64,000 bases of DNA, taken from Thermogemmata fonticola. GTDB taxonomy: Bacteria; Planctomycetota; Planctomycetia; Gemmatales; Gemmataceae. The notes under the pieces were generated by a model. That model worked only from the letters and a program-made list of their open reading frames with translations, searched no databases and was not told the origin of the DNA. A program made the position numbers and the translations under genes. The stretch is from contig NZ_JACEFB010000001.1 of NCBI RefSeq assembly GCF_013694095.1, forward strand, positions 124,001-188,000, read 5' to 3'. Positions 26,892 to 35,943 of the stretch are shown here, in pieces; the first letter of the stretch is position 1, and the number at the start of each line of letters is the position of its first letter.

Positions 26892-28772
26892 TCAGTAATC
26901 GCGGGTTTCGTGCTCCGCTCCGCCATGTTGTAGATGGACCTGTTTATACCCTCCCAGCAGCCAGAAGTAAAGGATCAGGACCAGGAAACCGGCGGCCAAG
27001 GTGGCGGGCACGACGGCTGTATAAAGCAAGGCCATCTTGGCGCCGTAGAGCCGAGCTTGGGGCAGAATGTGTTGGTCCTCTGAGAAGTGGGGCAACCCTT
27101 CCTGCACCCACCATTGATACAGCTTGCGGAGATTTTCTTCGAGTTTGGGTTCGACGGGCCGGCCTTGGCGCTTGAGGGTCTCGATGGTTTCCAGATCGCT
27201 TTCCAATGTCGTCTTCTGTTGGGGTCGGGGTTTACCATTCTCATCCAGAATGGCCGCGTAGTCTTGAAAGACTTTCAGCCGAGCGTTGTCGATGCCTGCC
27301 ACCTTCGGCGCCACCTGTGGGAAGAGAGAGGAGAGAATGGGGAAACCTTTGAGGTCGGGTTGTCCGGACTCCGTGCGGGCCTTATAGCGCTCGTAAGTCT
27401 GCTGCCGTTCGGGTGTCTCCTGCAAGTAGGACACGGCAAAGTAGTCTTGCTTATAGCCGATTCCTGGTCCTCCGAGGATACCGGCACTGATCATGCCAAT
27501 CCCCCCACTCAAGCCTAATGCCAAGGCGCCTCCCTTGGGAAACCGCTCGGAGATTACCCCCAGCAGTGTTGGCCAGTAGAACGTCTTGCCGATGCCGTAG
27601 ATGGTGACGGCCAAAAGCCAGGGCCAGATGGAATTGATCGCGGGATTGCCGAGCAGATACAAACCGACGACCCCCAACACCGCGCTGAAGAAGAGCAAGC
27701 CCACAGGGTTGATCTTGTGCACGATGGGACCTGCGAAGAAACGGAGGGTAAACATCAGGATGTTAGTCCAGATGAAGGCCAAAGTGGCTTGCGTCTGATT
27801 CTGAACCACTTGATCGGTGATGTTGGTGATCCAGCTATCGGTCCCCAACTCCACGTAGCCGACCAAGGCATGCATGATGTAGAGTAAGGCCAGTACCCAA
27901 CTGCCAATGCTGAAGTTGGTGTACCAAGCGAAGACCAACCAAATGACCAAGGCAATCCCGCCGCCGAGATAACTCAGAATCATATCCCGTTTTTCCGGAT
28001 CATCAGTGCTTATGGCTGGACCGACCACACTGGGTAGAAAACTGGCCAACGCCATAGCAATCATGACAGCGGCGAAGGTAAAGCCGAACAAGCCGATGGT
28101 CTTCATCATGTCCGAGACGGACACACCAGCACTCTTGGCTTCAGAACTGGGGAAGCGCCGGCCGACCATCATGATTCCGTAGATGAAAACCGGGATCAGA
28201 AAAACTCCGAGTTTATATTCCCAGCGGATGTCCGGCGCAAACTGTTTGAAACCGAGCATGATGACAGCACCGAGAATCAGCCCTCCCGGCCAGCCGGCGT
28301 GCAGAATGTTGAGCCAGTGTGTCTTGTTCTTGGGAAAGAGGGTGGCGGTCAGGGGGTTGATCACCGCTTCGCAGGTTCCGTTGCCCAGGGCAAAGAGCCA
28401 CATGCCCAAGTTGAGACAGTAGAAGGCCCCTTCCTTGCCGTACTGATTGAAAACAGGCGTGGCGGCAAAGGTGACCACGGCGGAGAGTGTATGGAGCAGA
28501 AACGCCACCACCATGAGCTTGCCGTAGCCGAAACGGTCGGCCAAAAAGCTGAAGAAAATGATGGCGAGGCCGAAGCCGACGAGTCCTCCCCCGGTGATGG
28601 TTCCCAATTCGGTTTGGGTGAACCCAAATTGATTGCCCCAATCTTTGAGGATTTCCACCCCGCGGACCGAAAACCCGATCCCCGCAGCAATCAGGGTGAA
28701 AAAACTGGCCCAAAACAAGATTTTGTCATTCAGGGTGGGGCCGTTGGACGCAGCAGGAGCTGTCGTGCTCAC
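26892..28772 (-). CDS. Major facilitator superfamily transporter with long C-terminal soluble loop
   Basis: This is a membrane carrier of about 626 residues with roughly twelve hydrophobic helices. It opens with LFWASFFTLIAAGIGFSVRGVEI and has the family loop FLADRFGYGKL between helices 2 and 3. A hydrophilic stretch of about 120 residues (YKQDYFAVSYLQETPERQQ... HFSEDQHILPQ) lies before the final helix (ALLYTAVVPATLAAGFLVLILYFWLL), which is longer than in normal MFS carriers. GTG 28772 has GGAG upstream and is preferred over GTG 28802. The substrate is not clear; sugar or organic acid uptake is a guess. Confidence 0.8.
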   Translation of the reverse strand: MSTTAPAASNGPTLNDKILFWASFFTLIAAGIGFSVRGVEILKDWGNQFGFTQTELGTITGGGLVGFGLAIIFFSFLADRFGYGKLMVVAFLLHTLSAVVTFAATPVFNQYGKEGAFYCLNLGMWLFALGNGTCEAVINPLTATLFPKNKTHWLNILHAGWPGGLILGAVIMLGFKQFAPDIRWEYKLGVFLIPVFIYGIMMVGRRFPSSEAKSAGVSVSDMMKTIGLFGFTFAAVMIAMALASFLPSVVGPAISTDDPEKRDMILSYLGGGIALVIWLVFAWYTNFSIGSWVLALLYIMHALVGYVELGTDSWITNITDQVVQNQTQATLAFIWTNILMFTLRFFAGPIVHKINPVGLLFFSAVLGVVGLYLLGNPAINSIWPWLLAVTIYGIGKTFYWPTLLGVISERFPKGGALALGLSGGIGMISAGILGGPGIGYKQDYFAVSYLQETPERQQTYERYKARTESGQPDLKGFPILSSLFPQVAPKVAGIDNARLKVFQDYAAILDENGKPRPQQKTTLESDLETIETLKRQGRPVEPKLEENLRKLYQWWVQEGLPHFSEDQHILPQARLYGAKMALLYTAVVPATLAAGFLVLILYFWLLGGYKQVHLQHGGAEHETRDY

Positions 28773-29057
28773 GGATTCTCTCCGGTTTGCGGGCGACGCC
28801 ACTTACTGGCTCGTCGACCCAAAGCCTGGTACGCCGATGACTTCAGGGAAAAGCGTGCGAAAGTTTACCCATGTGTCAAGAGGGAAGCTAGGGAAATACG
28901 CCACCCTTGGGAAAAAATCGCCGCCTCGCAGAGCCAATTGCGGAAATTGTAGCGATTCTGCCAGGCGTAGCGATTTTAACTTGGCCAAAATGGGTACACC
29001 AGCTGACTTATTCAATCCCAGGGAAGTTGCTCTGCCACAAACTCCGATGGCAGAGAT

Positions 29058-29348
29058 ATGAGACGGACATGGCCAGACAATGGCGATCCGCTACAAACCT
29101 GGAACGTCGTGGCCCTGATCAAGGGACACGAACGGTTTATATTCGTTTACGACGCGATGAGCCGGGAGATGCTCATCGACGAGATCCGCTACCGGGCAGC
29201 GGACCCGGACTCGCCGATCAATTGGCAGGATGCCACATTACTCACGCAGCGCATTCGCCAGGACTCCGAAGGCTTGCATCCCCACCACCCCTTTATCTCG
29301 TCACACTCCGACGAATCCTACCGCTTCGATTCTCCGGAAAGCCCATAA
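29058..29348 (+). CDS. Small conserved planctomycete-type protein
   Basis: The 96-residue product opens MRRTWPDNGDPLQTWNVVAL and contains KGHERFIFVYDAMSREMLIDEIRYRAADPDSPINWQDATLLTQRIR. I recall similar short proteins with a KGxERYVFVYD segment from Gemmata-type genomes, but no function is known to me. It is soluble with no signal peptide or metal motif. The ribosome binding site is weak (AGAG). It is divergent from the MFS transporter and upstream of the Xer recombinase gene. Confidence 0.6.
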   Translation: MRRTWPDNGDPLQTWNVVALIKGHERFIFVYDAMSREMLIDEIRYRAADPDSPINWQDATLLTQRIRQDSEGLHPHHPFISSHSDESYRFDSPESP

Positions 29349-29456
29349 GGGGGAATAGAGCAACTTCGGCGATGAAAGGGTGGTTTCAGGAGGTGCTGAC
29401 GGCTAGGAAACCTGGGTGAGAGTGTCATTGAAGTACCGCAACCGGGATGGAATTCC

Positions 29457-30365
29457 TTGACTCTTGAACAGCATCTGGCGGACTTTTTCCTGCATCTGAG
29501 CATAGAGCGGAACGCCTCTGCGATGACGATCAAGTCCTACCGCGAGGACTTGATGCAATTGGTGTCCTATCTCCGGGAGCAGCGCCGGAAAACTGCCTTG
29601 GAGGTGGCAGACTGGTCGATGCGAGCCTTGCGTGGCTGGCTCGTCTGGCTGCATGAGCAGGGGTATTCGCGCAGTACGATTGCCCGGCGGCTGGCTGCGG
29701 CGCGCGCCTTTGGCCGGTTTCTCTGCCGCCAGGGAGCACTTCAGATCAATCCAGCTCAAAGCCTGCGGGGGCCGCGCCAAGAGCGGAAACTGCCCCAGTT
29801 CCTCACCCAAGAACAGATCCGCCGACTTTTGCAGGCCCCCTTCCCCGGAACGTGGCAGGGTGTGCGGGATCGCGCCATCTTGGAGGTGCTTTATTCGGCA
29901 GGACTGCGCGTCAGCGAACTCGTGGGACTGGATTTGGACGATGTCGAGCTTCGGGAAGGTTTTCTGCATGTTCGGGGGAAAGGAAAGCGGGAACGGCTGG
30001 CGCTCTTAGGACCGGCAGCCCAGCAGGCCCTGACGGAGTGGCTGACGGCTCGTGAGGCGTTTTTGCAACAGCGGAGAACTCGTCAGACACCCGCCGTTTT
30101 CGTGAACCGCTTCGGGACCCGGCTGAGCAGCCGCAGCGTCGGACGGCTTTTGCAAACCTATTTGCGACGAGCCGGCATCGAGACTCGAACCAGCCCGCAC
30201 ACACTACGGCACACCTTCGCTACTCATTTGTTGGATGCGGGTGCCGACATCCGAGGTGTTCAGGAACTACTCGGCCACAAGCAATTGACAACGACGCAAA
30301 TCTACACCCACGTATCGACCCGCCGCCTGCGAGACAGCTACCGCCAAGCGCATCCGCGAGCTTAG
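29457..30365 (+). CDS. xerC: XerC/XerD-type tyrosine recombinase
   Basis: The 302-residue product has the length and two-domain form of XerC/XerD, which resolve chromosome dimers at dif with FtsK. The N-terminal SAM-like core-binding domain starts HLADFFLHLSIERNASAMTI. The catalytic set is complete: Arg151 (AGLRVSEL), Lys175, His248 and Arg251 (HTLRHTF), His274 (LGHKQL) and Tyr283 (QIYTHV). The start is a TTG at 29457; a nearby ATG is in another frame and closes at once. Whether it is XerC or XerD cannot be fixed without its partner. It is distinct from the element integrase at 50 kb. Confidence 0.9.
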   Translation: MTLEQHLADFFLHLSIERNASAMTIKSYREDLMQLVSYLREQRRKTALEVADWSMRALRGWLVWLHEQGYSRSTIARRLAAARAFGRFLCRQGALQINPAQSLRGPRQERKLPQFLTQEQIRRLLQAPFPGTWQGVRDRAILEVLYSAGLRVSELVGLDLDDVELREGFLHVRGKGKRERLALLGPAAQQALTEWLTAREAFLQQRRTRQTPAVFVNRFGTRLSSRSVGRLLQTYLRRAGIETRTSPHTLRHTFATHLLDAGADIRGVQELLGHKQLTTTQIYTHVSTRRLRDSYRQAHPRA

Positions 30366-30436
30366 CATGCCTACACGGAGGACGGACCGGCTCAAGGAAT
30401 GACACACCCCGACAGTTTGACACCGAGGAATGTTGT

Positions 30437-31621
30437 ATGAAAATCCTGCACCGGCCCCTCTGGCCTACCGTGACACTGGGGTTCCTCATCGCTCTTCCCT
30501 CCTCCGCTTGGCCGCAATGGTTTCGCAACACCACTGAGGTTGTCCGGTGGGAAACGGACTACAATGCGGCACGTCAGAAAGCGGCGGAGAAGGGCTTGCC
30601 GCTCTTTGTGATCATCGGGACGGAACATTGTTTTTATTGCCGCAAACTGGAACATGGCCCCTTGCGGGAAGCGTCAATCGTTGCTCACCTCCAGCGGCAT
30701 TTCGTTCCCTTGAAAATCGACGCGCAGCGGGAGGTGGAACTAGCCCGTGCCCTGCGCGTGCAAGTTTACCCGACGATCGTACTCGCCGGACCTGATGGCA
30801 AAATTCATGCCTTCATCGAGGGATACCAGGACAGCCAGCGGTTGGAGGAACATTGCAAGCGGACGCTGTTGGCCGTCCATACGCCTCAAGGTCCCGCGCG
30901 GGATTTTGAGCAAGCCTCTCAAGCGCTCTCCAGCGGGGATTATCCGCGGGCCATCGCTTTGTTGCGCCAGGTGAGCCGGGAAGCCAGAGATCAACCGGTC
31001 GCTCACAAAGCCCGGCAGTTGCTCGAACAGATTGAAAAGCAGGCCGCTCAGAAACAGCAACAAGCGCAGGAGTTTCTAACTCAAGGCCAGACCCGCGAAG
31101 CGCTAGAACTTTTGAGCGAAGTCGTCCGGCGCTACGCCGGGACGACCGCTGCGGAGAGTGCGGCCGAGCAGATGCAACGCCTGACGGCTCGAACGGAGGT
31201 CCAGCAGCAGTTACGCCAGCGCAGTGCTCAGGAACTTCTCGCCGCGGCACGGGAGGATTTCCGACGGCAGCAGTACTACGATTGCCTGCTCAAATGCGAA
31301 CAATTGCAAAGCGGATTCCCCGGCCAGCCGGAGGCCCAAGAAGCGGGGCGACTGGCGGCGGAGATCAAAAAACATCCCCAATATCTCTCCCGTGCCTGCG
31401 AACAATTGCAGCAGCGAACCGTGCAGTTGTCCCTCGACTTGGCCGAGGCCTGGCTAGCTCAAGGGCAAACGGCCGAAGCCATCGCTTGTTACGAGCGCGT
31501 GGTCCGCCTGGCTCCCGGTTCGCCTCAGGCCCAAGCGGCGTCTACCGCCCTGAACCGCCTCAAGACCCAAGGGACGGGAACACCAGCGGGGGGGACTCCC
31601 ACAGGCATGGTCAAACCCTGA
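30437..31621 (+). CDS. Exported thioredoxin-fold protein with TPR repeats
   Basis: The 394-residue product starts with a signal peptide (LWPTVTLGFLIALPSSAWP). A thioredoxin-like domain at about residues 35-145 contains CFYC at 65-68 and the cis-Pro segment VYPTIVLAGPDG. The rest is helical with TPR-like repeats, ending in LAQGQTAEAIACYERVVRLAPG, plus Gln-rich coiled-coil-like stretches. The two cysteines suggest a periplasmic disulfide or reductase role, with the repeats binding a partner. ATG 30437 begins a clear signal peptide. It lies 71 bases after the Xer gene. Confidence 0.8.
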   Translation: MKILHRPLWPTVTLGFLIALPSSAWPQWFRNTTEVVRWETDYNAARQKAAEKGLPLFVIIGTEHCFYCRKLEHGPLREASIVAHLQRHFVPLKIDAQREVELARALRVQVYPTIVLAGPDGKIHAFIEGYQDSQRLEEHCKRTLLAVHTPQGPARDFEQASQALSSGDYPRAIALLRQVSREARDQPVAHKARQLLEQIEKQAAQKQQQAQEFLTQGQTREALELLSEVVRRYAGTTAAESAAEQMQRLTARTEVQQQLRQRSAQELLAAAREDFRRQQYYDCLLKCEQLQSGFPGQPEAQEAGRLAAEIKKHPQYLSRACEQLQQRTVQLSLDLAEAWLAQGQTAEAIACYERVVRLAPGSPQAQAASTALNRLKTQGTGTPAGGTPTGMVKP

Positions 31622-31674
31622 TGAAGGTAGCTGCCCGTCTTGTCGGAGATACCTGCCCCTGATGAAATGACCGT

Positions 31675-32472
31675 GTGGATGCATTCGGACGGGGACAACG
31701 GCGGTTCATTTTTCTCGGCACCGGCACCTCGGTGGGTGTTCCCGTCATTGGTTGCTCCTGTCCTGTCTGCCGTTCATCCAATCCCCGCAATCAACGTTAC
31801 CGGGCTTCCGCTCTCATTCGCACGCCTCAGGGAAATATCCTGATCGATACCACACCGGAGCTGCGCTTGCAATTGCTGCGGGAGCAGGTCGATTTGGTCC
31901 ACGCGGTTTTGTACACCCACTATCATGCTGATCATCTTTTCGGCCTCGACGATGTGCGCCTGTTTCCCCTCCACTTGAAAGGCCCGTTACCGATCTACTG
32001 CACCGACGAAGTGGAAGAAGTTATCCGCCAGGCCTTTGCCTATGCCTTCCATCCGGCGGGGGAAGAGTTGCCCGCGGGGGTGTTACCCAAGCTAATCTTT
32101 CACCGCATCGCCACGGAACCGTTCCGGGTCTTGGAGGAGTGGGTCACGCCGATTCCCCTGCACCACGGCCGCTTCAACGTGTTAGGATTCCGCATCGGCA
32201 ATATGGCCTACTGCACCGATGTCAGCGGAATACCGGACCGGAGTTGGCCCCTCCTAGAGGGACTGGATGTTTTGATCCTGGATGCCTTGCGTCCGGGGAA
32301 ACCGCACCCGTCGCACTTTTCCTTAGAGGAAGCCCTAGGTGTGATCGAGCGGGTTCGGCCACGGCAAGCCTACCTGACCCATATGAGCCACGCGATGGAC
32401 TACGACGTTCTGATCCGCCAACTCCCCCCGCATATTGCCCCGGCTTACGACGGGCTGAGCTTTGACTTTTAG
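31675..32472 (+). CDS. PhnP-like metallo-beta-lactamase-fold hydrolase
   Basis: The 265-residue metallohydrolase has FLGTGTSVGVPVIGCSCPVC near its N-terminus, the start typical of the PhnP/cyclic phosphodiesterase branch, including its extra cysteines. The metal motif HxHxDH is seen as YTHYHADHLFGL around residue 80, with further ligands in YCTDVSG and near THMSHAMD. PhnP hydrolyses cyclic ribose phosphates in phosphonate use, but no phn genes are nearby, so the substrate here is open. The start is GTG 31675. Confidence 0.85.
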   Translation: MDAFGRGQRRFIFLGTGTSVGVPVIGCSCPVCRSSNPRNQRYRASALIRTPQGNILIDTTPELRLQLLREQVDLVHAVLYTHYHADHLFGLDDVRLFPLHLKGPLPIYCTDEVEEVIRQAFAYAFHPAGEELPAGVLPKLIFHRIATEPFRVLEEWVTPIPLHHGRFNVLGFRIGNMAYCTDVSGIPDRSWPLLEGLDVLILDALRPGKPHPSHFSLEEALGVIERVRPRQAYLTHMSHAMDYDVLIRQLPPHIAPAYDGLSFDF

Positions 32473-32580
32473 CTGAGAGTAACTGGACTTTCAAGGAAAA
32501 GTAACTGACAGGCAGCGGGCAGCACTCTAAGAGTTCTCCGATAAGCCGGTAAAATTTTCTCCGAGGGAGGAGTTAGGCAC

Positions 32581-33963
32581 ATGCGGGAAGCACCGGCAGA
32601 CCTGCGAGAGCGATTGGAACGGCAGAACCAACTCCATGTGCTTTACGGCTGGGAGAAGCTCAGCGGCGTGCAGCGAGCCGGTTTGATCCGACAGTTAACC
32701 GAGGTACCTTGGGAGAAAGTCCTAGGCTTGGCCGCTTCCGGAGCAAAGCTTGCCCCTTCCCTCTCCTGGCAAGAGTTGCAACCGGCACCCTGGACACCTG
32801 CAGTGGCGACTGCGGAGGAACGCGCCGCCGGGGAAGCGGCCTTACGCCAAGGCCTGATCGCGGCCCTCGTGGTAGCCGGTGGACAAGGCACTCGCTTGGG
32901 CACCGATCAACCCAAAGGGACTTTCCCCATCGGTCCGCTCTCCCGTGCGTCCCTCTTCCAAATTCATGCCGAGAAAATCGCGGCGCTATCGCGGCAATAC
33001 GGCCAGCCGCTTCCCTGGCTGATCATGACCAGTCCCGCGACGGATGCCGCAACGCGCGAGTTCTTCGAGCGGCACAGCTATTTCGGTTTGGCCCGTGACC
33101 AAGTCCGCTTCTTCCTTCAAGGGACGATGCCCGTCGTCTGTGCCCGAACGCGCCGGCTACTCCTGGAGGCTCCTGGCCAGCTTCTCCTCAGTCCCAACGG
33201 CCACGGCGGCACCCTGAGCGCTCTGGCAGAACATGGTTTGCTGGACGAATTAGAAAGCCGGGGTATTGAGCACATTTTTTACTTCCAAGTGGACAATCCT
33301 CTGGTGCGGGTCTGCGATCCCGGGTTTGTGGGACGGCATGTACTGTCCCGTGCTGAGGTCTCCTCCAAAGTCGTGCTCAAAGACCAACCGCAGGAAAAGG
33401 TCGGTATTTTTGCCCGCCACCAGGGCCGATGCGTGTTGATTGAGTACAGCGATCTGCCGGCGGAACTCGCTCAGGAGCGGGAAGCTAACGGGCGACTGCG
33501 TTATGCCGCAGGGAACCCCGCCATTCATATTTTCCGCCGGGACTTTCTGCAACGTGTCCTGAGCTTGGGGGAATTGCCGCTGCATGTGGCGCATAAGGTG
33601 GCAGCCCACTTCGACCCGGATACGGGCCAATGGGTGACACCCCCGACCCCCAACGCTTTCAAGTTCGAGCAATTCATCTTCGATGTCCTGCCCCACGCAC
33701 GCCAGTGGCTGCTGATGGAAACCCCCCGCTCGGACGAATTCGCCCCCCTGAAGAACGCCGAAGGGCCGGATTCGCCCCTGACGGTCCAGCAAGCAATGGT
33801 GGCACTTCACCGCCGCTGGTTGCTCCAAGCCGGCGTCCCAGTGCAGGATTGGCCGGTGGAAATATCGCCTCTGTTTGCCCTGAGTGCTGAGGAAGTGATG
33901 CAACGGATCCCTCCGGGCTTCCGCTTGACAGGTCCGACTTACTTGCGTGAGGATACGAAGTAA
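32581..33963 (+). CDS. UDP-sugar pyrophosphorylase (UDPGP family)
   Basis: The 460-residue nucleotidyltransferase belongs to the eukaryotic-like UDPGP family, which makes UDP-GlcNAc or UDP-glucose from UTP and a sugar 1-phosphate. The nucleotide-binding signature VVAGGQGTRLGTDQPKGTF is at about residues 97-115, followed by LFQIHAEKI. LLSPNGHGGTLSAL and FYFQVDNPL are the expected uridine- and metal-binding segments, and the C-terminal KFEQFIFDVLP matches UAP-type enzymes. The arrangement with the adjacent mannose-1-phosphate guanylyltransferase suggests a nucleotide-sugar supply cluster for envelope glycans. Confidence 0.88.
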   Translation: MREAPADLRERLERQNQLHVLYGWEKLSGVQRAGLIRQLTEVPWEKVLGLAASGAKLAPSLSWQELQPAPWTPAVATAEERAAGEAALRQGLIAALVVAGGQGTRLGTDQPKGTFPIGPLSRASLFQIHAEKIAALSRQYGQPLPWLIMTSPATDAATREFFERHSYFGLARDQVRFFLQGTMPVVCARTRRLLLEAPGQLLLSPNGHGGTLSALAEHGLLDELESRGIEHIFYFQVDNPLVRVCDPGFVGRHVLSRAEVSSKVVLKDQPQEKVGIFARHQGRCVLIEYSDLPAELAQEREANGRLRYAAGNPAIHIFRRDFLQRVLSLGELPLHVAHKVAAHFDPDTGQWVTPPTPNAFKFEQFIFDVLPHARQWLLMETPRSDEFAPLKNAEGPDSPLTVQQAMVALHRRWLLQAGVPVQDWPVEISPLFALSAEEVMQRIPPGFRLTGPTYLREDTK

Positions 33964-34002
33964 CATCGTTTCACCCGAAGTTGAGGACCGACAGAGTCGA
34001 TC

Positions 34003-35106
34003 ATGGAAGCTGTGGAATTGCATGCGTTGGTGATGGCGGGGGGAGGAGGGACGCGGTTCTGGCCCCGCAGCCGGCAGTCTCATCCCAAGCAGTTCCTGCG
34101 CTTTCGCGGCGAACGGACCTTGCTTCAGGAGACTGTGGAGCGGTTAGCCGCCCAAATCCCACCGGAGCGGACTTGGGTGATCACTTCCGCCGCTCATCGT
34201 GCTCAAGCCGTGGAACAGTTAGCGGAATGGCTGGGCGCCGAGCAAGTGATTGGCGAACCGTCAGGCCGTGATACGGCGGCTTGTGTGGGGTTGGGAGCCG
34301 CGTTGGTCAGCCGCCGGAATCCTCAGGCTGCACTGCTCGTTGTTCCCGCCGACCATATCATCGAGCCGGTCCAGGAATTCCGCCGGGCCGTCCATGCCGC
34401 GGTGCAATTCCTGCGGGATTATCCGGACCGGTTGATCACGTTCGGAATCCGGCCGACCTATCCCGCCACGGGGTACGGTTACATCCGCCGGGGGGAACTT
34501 TTGGGCACGCGGCAGGAAGTGTACGCCTCGCAAGTGCGTGAATTCCGGGAAAAACCGAATTTTGCCACGGCGGAACAATTCCTGGCCTGCGGGGAGTATT
34601 TCTGGAACAGCGGCATTTTCCTCTGGCGGGTTGAGACTATTCTGGATGAGTTGGCGCAGCGCCGACCAGCTTTGCATGCGGCAGTGCGCGAGATTGCTGC
34701 CGCTTGGAATACCCCACAGCGTGACGCCGTGTTCCAGTCGCTTTATAGCAATTTGGAACGTATCAGCATCGATTACGCCGTGATGCAAGATGCCGGACAA
34801 GCCGGGCGGGTTCTCGTGGTCCATGCGCCCTTCCAATGGGATGATGTCGGCTCCTGGCTGGCTCTGGAGCGCCACAACCCCCAAGATGGAGACGGCAACA
34901 CCGTGCAGGGACTCCACTGCGGCGTCGATACCTCCCGGTGTGTTATCGTTAGCGATGCCGGGCACTTGATCGCAACGTTGGGGGTGCGCGATCTGGTCAT
35001 CGTACAATGTGGTGCGGCCACTCTGGTCACCACACGCCAAAGTGAAGCCGATGTCAAAAAATTGGTCGAAGCCCTGAAAAAGCGCGGACTGGACAAGTAT
35101 TTATAG
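34003..35106 (+). CDS. manC: Mannose-1-phosphate guanylyltransferase
   Basis: The 367-residue enzyme makes GDP-mannose from GTP and mannose 1-phosphate. It has VMAGGGGTRFWPRSRQSHPKQFL at residues 10-32, VVPADHIIEP, PATGYGYIRRGE and FREKPNFATAEQFL, all standard for the family. The closing WDDVGSW segment (about residues 282-288) is also present. It is the single-domain form with no phosphomannose isomerase fusion. It lies 39 bases after the UDPGP gene, so cotranscription is likely. Confidence 0.92.
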   Translation: MEAVELHALVMAGGGGTRFWPRSRQSHPKQFLRFRGERTLLQETVERLAAQIPPERTWVITSAAHRAQAVEQLAEWLGAEQVIGEPSGRDTAACVGLGAALVSRRNPQAALLVVPADHIIEPVQEFRRAVHAAVQFLRDYPDRLITFGIRPTYPATGYGYIRRGELLGTRQEVYASQVREFREKPNFATAEQFLACGEYFWNSGIFLWRVETILDELAQRRPALHAAVREIAAAWNTPQRDAVFQSLYSNLERISIDYAVMQDAGQAGRVLVVHAPFQWDDVGSWLALERHNPQDGDGNTVQGLHCGVDTSRCVIVSDAGHLIATLGVRDLVIVQCGAATLVTTRQSEADVKKLVEALKKRGLDKYL

Positions 35107-35175
35107 CCGGTATCTATAGCCGAATTCCCTGAAGCCGGATGTTCGGTGCTTTCGTGAGACGTTGAGGTTATCACC

Positions 35176-35736
35176 GTGGAATCTGTGCCGCAGGAACGCA
35201 ACCCCTCCCCTGCTCTTCCTCCGCATGGCGTGCTGCTCGGCATCGACTACGGTGCGGTCCGGATCGGGGTCGCCATGTGTGATCCCGAACGGCGGATTGC
35301 CTCACCTTTGCAAACATACGTCCGGCGTGATCCTCTGGCAGACGCCGGGCATTTCGCGCACTTGGCCGCCGAGGTGCGAGCGGTGGGGATCGTCGTCGGT
35401 TTACCGCTCCATGCTGATGGCCGGGAGAGTCGTTCGTCCCAAGAGACCCGCGACTTCGCCGGCTGGCTGGCCCACGTCACAGCTTTGCCTGTCGTCTTTT
35501 GGGATGAACGCTTTACCACCGGAGCGGCAGAAGCCGTCCTGATCCAGGCCCGCCTCACCCACAAGCAGCGCCGCCAACGCCGAGATCGCGTCGCCGCTCA
35601 GATGATTCTGCAAAGCTTCCTCGATGCCGGTTGCCCTCCCCAGGGCTTCTCCCCTCCTTCCCCTCTAGGTTCATCCCACTCCCTTCTCCCTCCCTCCTAT
35701 GAGGAGGTCGCTGACGACTCTGATCCACCGATTTGA
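35176..35736 (+). CDS. ruvX: RuvX/YqgF-family putative Holliday junction resolvase
   Basis: The 186-residue protein has the RNase H-like fold of RuvX/YqgF. LLGIDYGAVRIGVAMCD holds the first catalytic Asp, VGLPLHADG the middle element, and FWDERFTTGAAEA the later acid. A Pro/Ser-rich C-terminal extension of about 40 residues lies beyond the core domain, which is unusual. The family acts in pre-16S rRNA maturation and has been linked to recombination. The start is GTG 35176. It follows manC after 69 bases. Confidence 0.88.
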   Translation: MESVPQERNPSPALPPHGVLLGIDYGAVRIGVAMCDPERRIASPLQTYVRRDPLADAGHFAHLAAEVRAVGIVVGLPLHADGRESRSSQETRDFAGWLAHVTALPVVFWDERFTTGAAEAVLIQARLTHKQRRQRRDRVAAQMILQSFLDAGCPPQGFSPPSPLGSSHSLLPPSYEEVADDSDPPI

Positions 35737-35943
35737 CCAATCCATCGTCTTGCACTAGCGTTTTTCGTAAGGAGGTCCTACTGAAAGCTCAAGAGATCCC
35801 TAACGGAACCTGAGGTGGGTGCAAAGTGTCCAACCTAATGTGGGCTTGACGTGAGAGTGGGCCTTGGTGCTGTAATGCGATCCCATCACGTTCCGGCCCG
35901 TAAGCGATGCTCGGACCCTGGAGCAGGTTAAGAGGGTTAGCCC

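Noticed and set aside
33250-34083. A 277-codon antisense frame across the end of the UDPGP gene
   Set aside because: It spans two well-supported sense genes and their gap; no domain or ribosome site supports it.
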